DNA from: an uncultured Nitrospinaceae bacterium | GTDB lineage: Bacteria; Nitrospinota; Nitrospinia; Nitrospinales; VA-1 | Length of the DNA stretch: 7,537 nucleotides | Assembly (NCBI GenBank): GCA_905182935.1 | Contig: CAJJDL010000102.1 | Location: forward strand, 1-7,537 | Direction: 5' to 3' | Shown here: in pieces, positions 4,951 to 7,537 of the stretch | How the letters are laid out: every line of letters starts with the position of its first letter | How positions within the stretch are numbered: the stretch's first letter is position 1 | Notes under the pieces: model-generated | What the model saw: the letters and a program-made list of their open reading frames with translations, nothing else | What the model was told of the DNA's origin: nothing | Databases searched by the model: none | Made by a program: the position numbers and the translations under genes

Positions 4951-7386
4951 CTGGGAAACAGAAAGTCTGCTCTTGAGAAATTTAAAGAACAAAACCCTAT
5001 CGAAAAAATGTTGTTTTCAAAGAAAAACAAATTAAACAAAAAAAACCTAACCAATAAAAAAATAAAACCCAATACTTCCTCTAACAAACTAGTCAACTTA
5101 AAGGATATAAAAAATATTCCAGATCATCCTATTAAATGGCAAATCAAAGTTTCAGGTAAAAATGTACCTTTACGCAAAGGACCGGGAAGCCAATATAGTA
5201 AATCAGGAACAGCACAAACAGGGCAGGTTTTTTCTCTTCTTAGAACCCAAAAAAATATTCACGACAATCAAACCTGGTACCTAGCAGAAGATGAAAATAA
5301 AAATAAATTTTTCATATCAAGCCTTTCCACTACTTTGACTAAAAACACTCAGCAATCAAAAACAAATAAACCAAACAATCCAAATAAGGCAAAAAAAATA
5401 TCACTACAAAACAGACAACCTTTTTCTTTAAATAAGCTTAAAACGAAGATTGAACAAGAACCACAACTACCTAAAGAGTTGATAAAGGCTAAACATATCA
5501 CCTTGAATTTTGAAGGAACCGAATTACACGATGTTATAACCACATTTTGTGATCTATTAAAAATAGACTACATAATTGAAGCCGATGTAAAAGGTAAGGT
5601 AACTCTCCAAACATTTAATGAAATAAAAGTAGAAGATTTATATTCAGTACTGGAACAAATTTTAGCCTTACACAATATAACCGTTACAAAAAGTGGAAAT
5701 TTCTATAGATTTCTTGGAATAAAGGAAGCCACAAAAAAACCATTAAGCATTCACTACGGAAACGACTCCAGCATTCCTAAAAAGGAGCGTCTAATCATAC
5801 AAATCATTCCGCTAAAACATATTTCTGTTGAATCGATGAAAAAAATCATCATTCCTCTACTCTCACCCAATGCTAGTTTCATAGAAATTCCCGAAACCAA
5901 TAATTTAATGATGATTGAGATGGCCACTAATGTTAGGCGAATCATTAATGTAGTTGAGGCTCTAGATGTAGATAAGCTAGCATCTTCTGATATTCAACTA
6001 TACAAACTAAATAATGCAGAAGCAGATAAGGTTGTTGCAGAAATGACTGAAATTTTTTCTTCCATGGGCTATGCAGAATCAATTGGTCAATCACTCACAT
6101 TTTTATCCCTAGGCAGGCTAAATTCGATCTTAGTAGTTAATGCTTTAGAAAACATTCTACCCACAATCGAATTCTGGGTTAACAAACTTGACCAACCAGT
6201 TTCAGAAGGTGATGTCAGCACATTCGTCTATTACGTCCAGAATGGGGACGCAAAAAAAATAGCCTCTTTACTCGACTCATTATTTAACCCAGAAGGGTCA
6301 TCTCAACAACAGTTAAAACAGTTTGACAACTTAATGAAATCCACTAAAAATAAAACAGCCGAACCTGTATCTAAAAAACCATCACAATCTCAAACAAAAA
6401 CTAAGGACTCTAAAAATAAGTCGATTAAATTCACCGATGGAATCGAAGGTAGTATTGACGGTGAAATTACAATTCTACCTGATGAAGACACAAATGCTCT
6501 CATAATTAGAACCAGCCCTAGAAACTATCCAGCTATTGCAGAAGTTATTAAAAAACTAGATCTACTACCTCAACAAGTGCTGATAGAAGTTTTGATTCTT
6601 GACCTACAAGTCGACGACGCGACTCGCCAAGGAATCGAGTGGATATTAGAAGGAGAGGCTCTGGGCAGCTTAAAAATCCCTTCCGTAGGATCCACAACCG
6701 GCAACACAATTCTTGGCACATCGTTAGCTGGCGCAACCGCAAGTCTACTTCCTGGTGGCAGTATGCTTCTAGAAAATACCGACCGATTAAAGGCTAAGCT
6801 CGAGTTATTTGCATCCAATTCAAAAGCAGAGGTTCTAGCAAACCCCATTCTAGTGACCTCTGATAATAAAAAAGCCAGCATATCGGTTACAGATGAAATC
6901 CCTATTGCTAGTTCCACATTAACTACTAACAGCGTTACGCCAGTGACGTCGACTTCAATCGAATTCCGAAGTGTCGGGATAAAACTTGATATATTTCCTA
7001 AGATTAATTCTGACAATTTTGTAAATATGAAAATCTCTCAAGAGATAAGCTCAAAAGGACCAGATGTCACATCTTCTGGTATAACAACAGCTTCCTTTAG
7101 TACACGCGATGTAAAGACAGAGGTAGTTCTAAAGGATAATCAGGTCCTTGTAATGGGTGGTTTAATGCGAACAGACACCTCGACATCAAGAGAGGGAGTT
7201 CCTGGATTGATGGACATTCCATATCTTGGAAAATTATTTAGCAGTGAAAGAATTACCAAACATAAAACTGAACTGATGATCTTTATCACTCCACATATTA
7301 TCTCTACAGTAGAAGATTCAAGTCATGCCACTAGAGAAATTAAAAAACGTTTAACCAGCATAAAAAGTATTAACTCAAAAAGTTAG
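4894..7386 (+). CDS. gspD: T2SS outer-membrane secretin GspD with lipoprotein signal and SH3b domain
   Basis: GspD multimerises into the gated outer-membrane channel of the T2SS. Domains in order: signal peptide with a lipobox-like end and Cys19; Lys/Asn-rich linker (about 20-80); SH3b-like domain (about 82-148); second polar linker (150-200); N0 (about 202-275, LNFEGTELHDVITTFCDLL); N1 (about 301-359, ending NVVEALDV); N2 (about 366-433, RLNSILVVNALEN); N3 (about 441-560), interrupted by a low-complexity insert at 468-515; and the C-domain (561-803) with VLIEVLILDL, VLANPILVTSDN, VGIKLDIFPKI and the secretin signature VLVMGG...VPGLMDIPYLGKLF (751-782). Only 27 residues follow the last predicted strand (ELMIFITPHII), so the usual pilotin-binding S-domain seems missing. 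At 830 residues it is longer than the roughly 650-700 of common GspD because of the N-terminal additions. It starts in an ATGA overlap with gspM; it is the last gene seen, and no gspC precedes it. Confidence 0.96.
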   Translation: MKKILSSILILSILFSSGCLGNRKSALEKFKEQNPIEKMLFSKKNKLNKKNLTNKKIKPNTSSNKLVNLKDIKNIPDHPIKWQIKVSGKNVPLRKGPGSQYSKSGTAQTGQVFSLLRTQKNIHDNQTWYLAEDENKNKFFISSLSTTLTKNTQQSKTNKPNNPNKAKKISLQNRQPFSLNKLKTKIEQEPQLPKELIKAKHITLNFEGTELHDVITTFCDLLKIDYIIEADVKGKVTLQTFNEIKVEDLYSVLEQILALHNITVTKSGNFYRFLGIKEATKKPLSIHYGNDSSIPKKERLIIQIIPLKHISVESMKKIIIPLLSPNASFIEIPETNNLMMIEMATNVRRIINVVEALDVDKLASSDIQLYKLNNAEADKVVAEMTEIFSSMGYAESIGQSLTFLSLGRLNSILVVNALENILPTIEFWVNKLDQPVSEGDVSTFVYYVQNGDAKKIASLLDSLFNPEGSSQQQLKQFDNLMKSTKNKTAEPVSKKPSQSQTKTKDSKNKSIKFTDGIEGSIDGEITILPDEDTNALIIRTSPRNYPAIAEVIKKLDLLPQQVLIEVLILDLQVDDATRQGIEWILEGEALGSLKIPSVGSTTGNTILGTSLAGATASLLPGGSMLLENTDRLKAKLELFASNSKAEVLANPILVTSDNKKASISVTDEIPIASSTLTTNSVTPVTSTSIEFRSVGIKLDIFPKINSDNFVNMKISQEISSKGPDVTSSGITTASFSTRDVKTEVVLKDNQVLVMGGLMRTDTSTSREGVPGLMDIPYLGKLFSSERITKHKTELMIFITPHIISTVEDSSHATREIKKRLTSIKSINSKS
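5137..5337 (+). other. SH3b-like domain in the N-terminus of GspD
   Basis: GspD residues about 82-148 carry the bacterial SH3 (SH3_3) pattern. It begins with KNVPLRKGPGSQYSKSG, comparable to the family's NVRsGPstsskvig. A TGQVFSLL strand follows, then QTWYLAEDENKNKFFISSL, comparable to the WykV...G.GWV.ssyL ending. The usual G-W before the last strand is K-F-F here. SH3b domains often bind cell-wall peptides, which would suit a periplasmic anchor. Assignment is by motif reading only. Confidence 0.7.
6295..6438 (+). other. Low-complexity insert in the N3 domain of GspD
   Basis: GspD residues 468-515 are rich in Gln, Ser, Thr and Lys (for example SKKPSQSQTKTKDSKNKS) and are probably disordered. 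They fall between the first N3 helix (KIASLLDSLFN) and the strand ITILPDEDTNALII. Secretins commonly carry a flexible loop here. Confidence 0.6.
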
Positions 7387-7537
7387 AGATGAGTTTTTAA
7401 AAAAAGCAATCCCCTTAGCTCTGTCGTATTAAGAATTAAATTCTCCTTGAAACCATTATTTCTTTATTTCACTATTTATTTCTACCACCTTCCAGAAGTT
7501 TTTTCATAAAAAATATAGCCAATTGATAACACCTAAA
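7387..7537. other. Non-coding AT-rich tail after gspD
   Basis: No credible reading frame, tRNA or strong terminator is visible in these 151 bases. There is a short AGAATT-A-AATTCT palindrome at 7432-7444 and a three-pair hairpin followed by six T (7489-7504). Both are too weak to call. The sequence contains T- and A-rich runs only. Because all upstream junctions are overlaps or a 2-base gap, this gap probably marks the end of the gsp transcript or a break before another unit. Confidence 0.5.

Noticed and set aside
6570..7016. 148-codon open frame on the minus strand inside gspD
   Set aside because: It is the antisense shadow of the secretin C-domain. The + strand frame has strong family motifs throughout, and the minus frame shows no domain or leader logic.
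1..7386. Reading the cluster as a type IV pilus operon (FimT, PilV/W/X, PilM-N-O-Q)
   Set aside because: GspK with Val at mature position 5 plus its acidic and helix-hairpin-helix regions, the single-chain L protein, and GspD-type N0-N1-N2-N3 repeats all point to T2SS. No PilP, PilA or PilY1-like gene is present.
7432..7444. AGAATT-A-AATTCT palindrome as a hairpin or operator
   Set aside because: The one-base spacer cannot form a loop, and short AT palindromes are expected by chance in this AT-rich DNA.
7447..7478. TTGAAA with downstream TATTTA as a promoter for a gene beyond the window
   Set aside because: The spacing is about 20 bases and the match is poor. No downstream gene is visible to give it a strand or purpose.
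7489..7504. Possible intrinsic terminator: CTT-CCAG-AAG followed by six T
   Set aside because: The stem is only three pairs, extended past a mismatch, and far too weak. Position 100 bases after the gspD stop is possible but not convincing.

Overview
The window is one continuous block of a type II secretion system (T2SS, Gsp/general secretory pathway) operon. Seven genes all lie on the + strand: gspH (5' end cut off by the window edge), gspI, gspJ, gspK, gspL, gspM and gspD. A 151-base non-coding tail follows. No RNA gene, mobile element, CRISPR array or internal promoter could be supported.

The DNA is strongly AT-rich, the proteins are rich in Lys, Asn and Ile, and composition looks uniform across the window, so nothing suggests recent transfer. 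A T2SS requires an outer membrane, so the source is a diderm (Gram-negative) bacterium. The gene order H-I-J-K-L-M-D has the secretin last, unlike the enterobacterial C-D-E-F-G-H-I-J-K-L-M order. Together with a PilM-like GspL, this suggests a deltaproteobacteria-like or other deep-branching lineage rather than an enteric or pseudomonad. I cannot name a genus.

Layout: 3-485 is the minor pseudopilin GspH; 427-1026 GspI; 1029-1874 GspJ; 1861-2841 GspK; 2841-4322 the inner-membrane platform protein GspL; 4319-4897 the platform protein GspM; 4894-7386 the outer-membrane secretin GspD; 7387-7537 is intergenic. Every junction is an overlap (59, 14, 1, 4 and 4 bases) or a 2-base gap, so the genes are almost certainly one transcript with translational coupling.

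In family terms, H-I-J-K form the tip of the periplasmic pseudopilus. L and M form the inner-membrane assembly platform that links the cytoplasmic ATPase (GspE, not in the window) to the pseudopilus. D is the gated outer-membrane channel through which folded substrates leave. The major pseudopilin (gspG), ATPase (gspE), platform protein gspF, coupling protein gspC and prepilin peptidase are not in the window; some may lie upstream of base 1.

The most unusual part is the N-terminus of GspD. It has a probable lipoprotein signal, a Lys/Asn-rich linker, a bacterial SH3-like (SH3b) domain and a second linker, all ahead of a normal N0-N1-N2-N3-secretin core. The protein also seems to lack the C-terminal S-domain that binds a pilotin. 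This suggests a self-piloting, possibly peptidoglycan-gripping secretin that may not need a separate pilotin or GspA/GspB.
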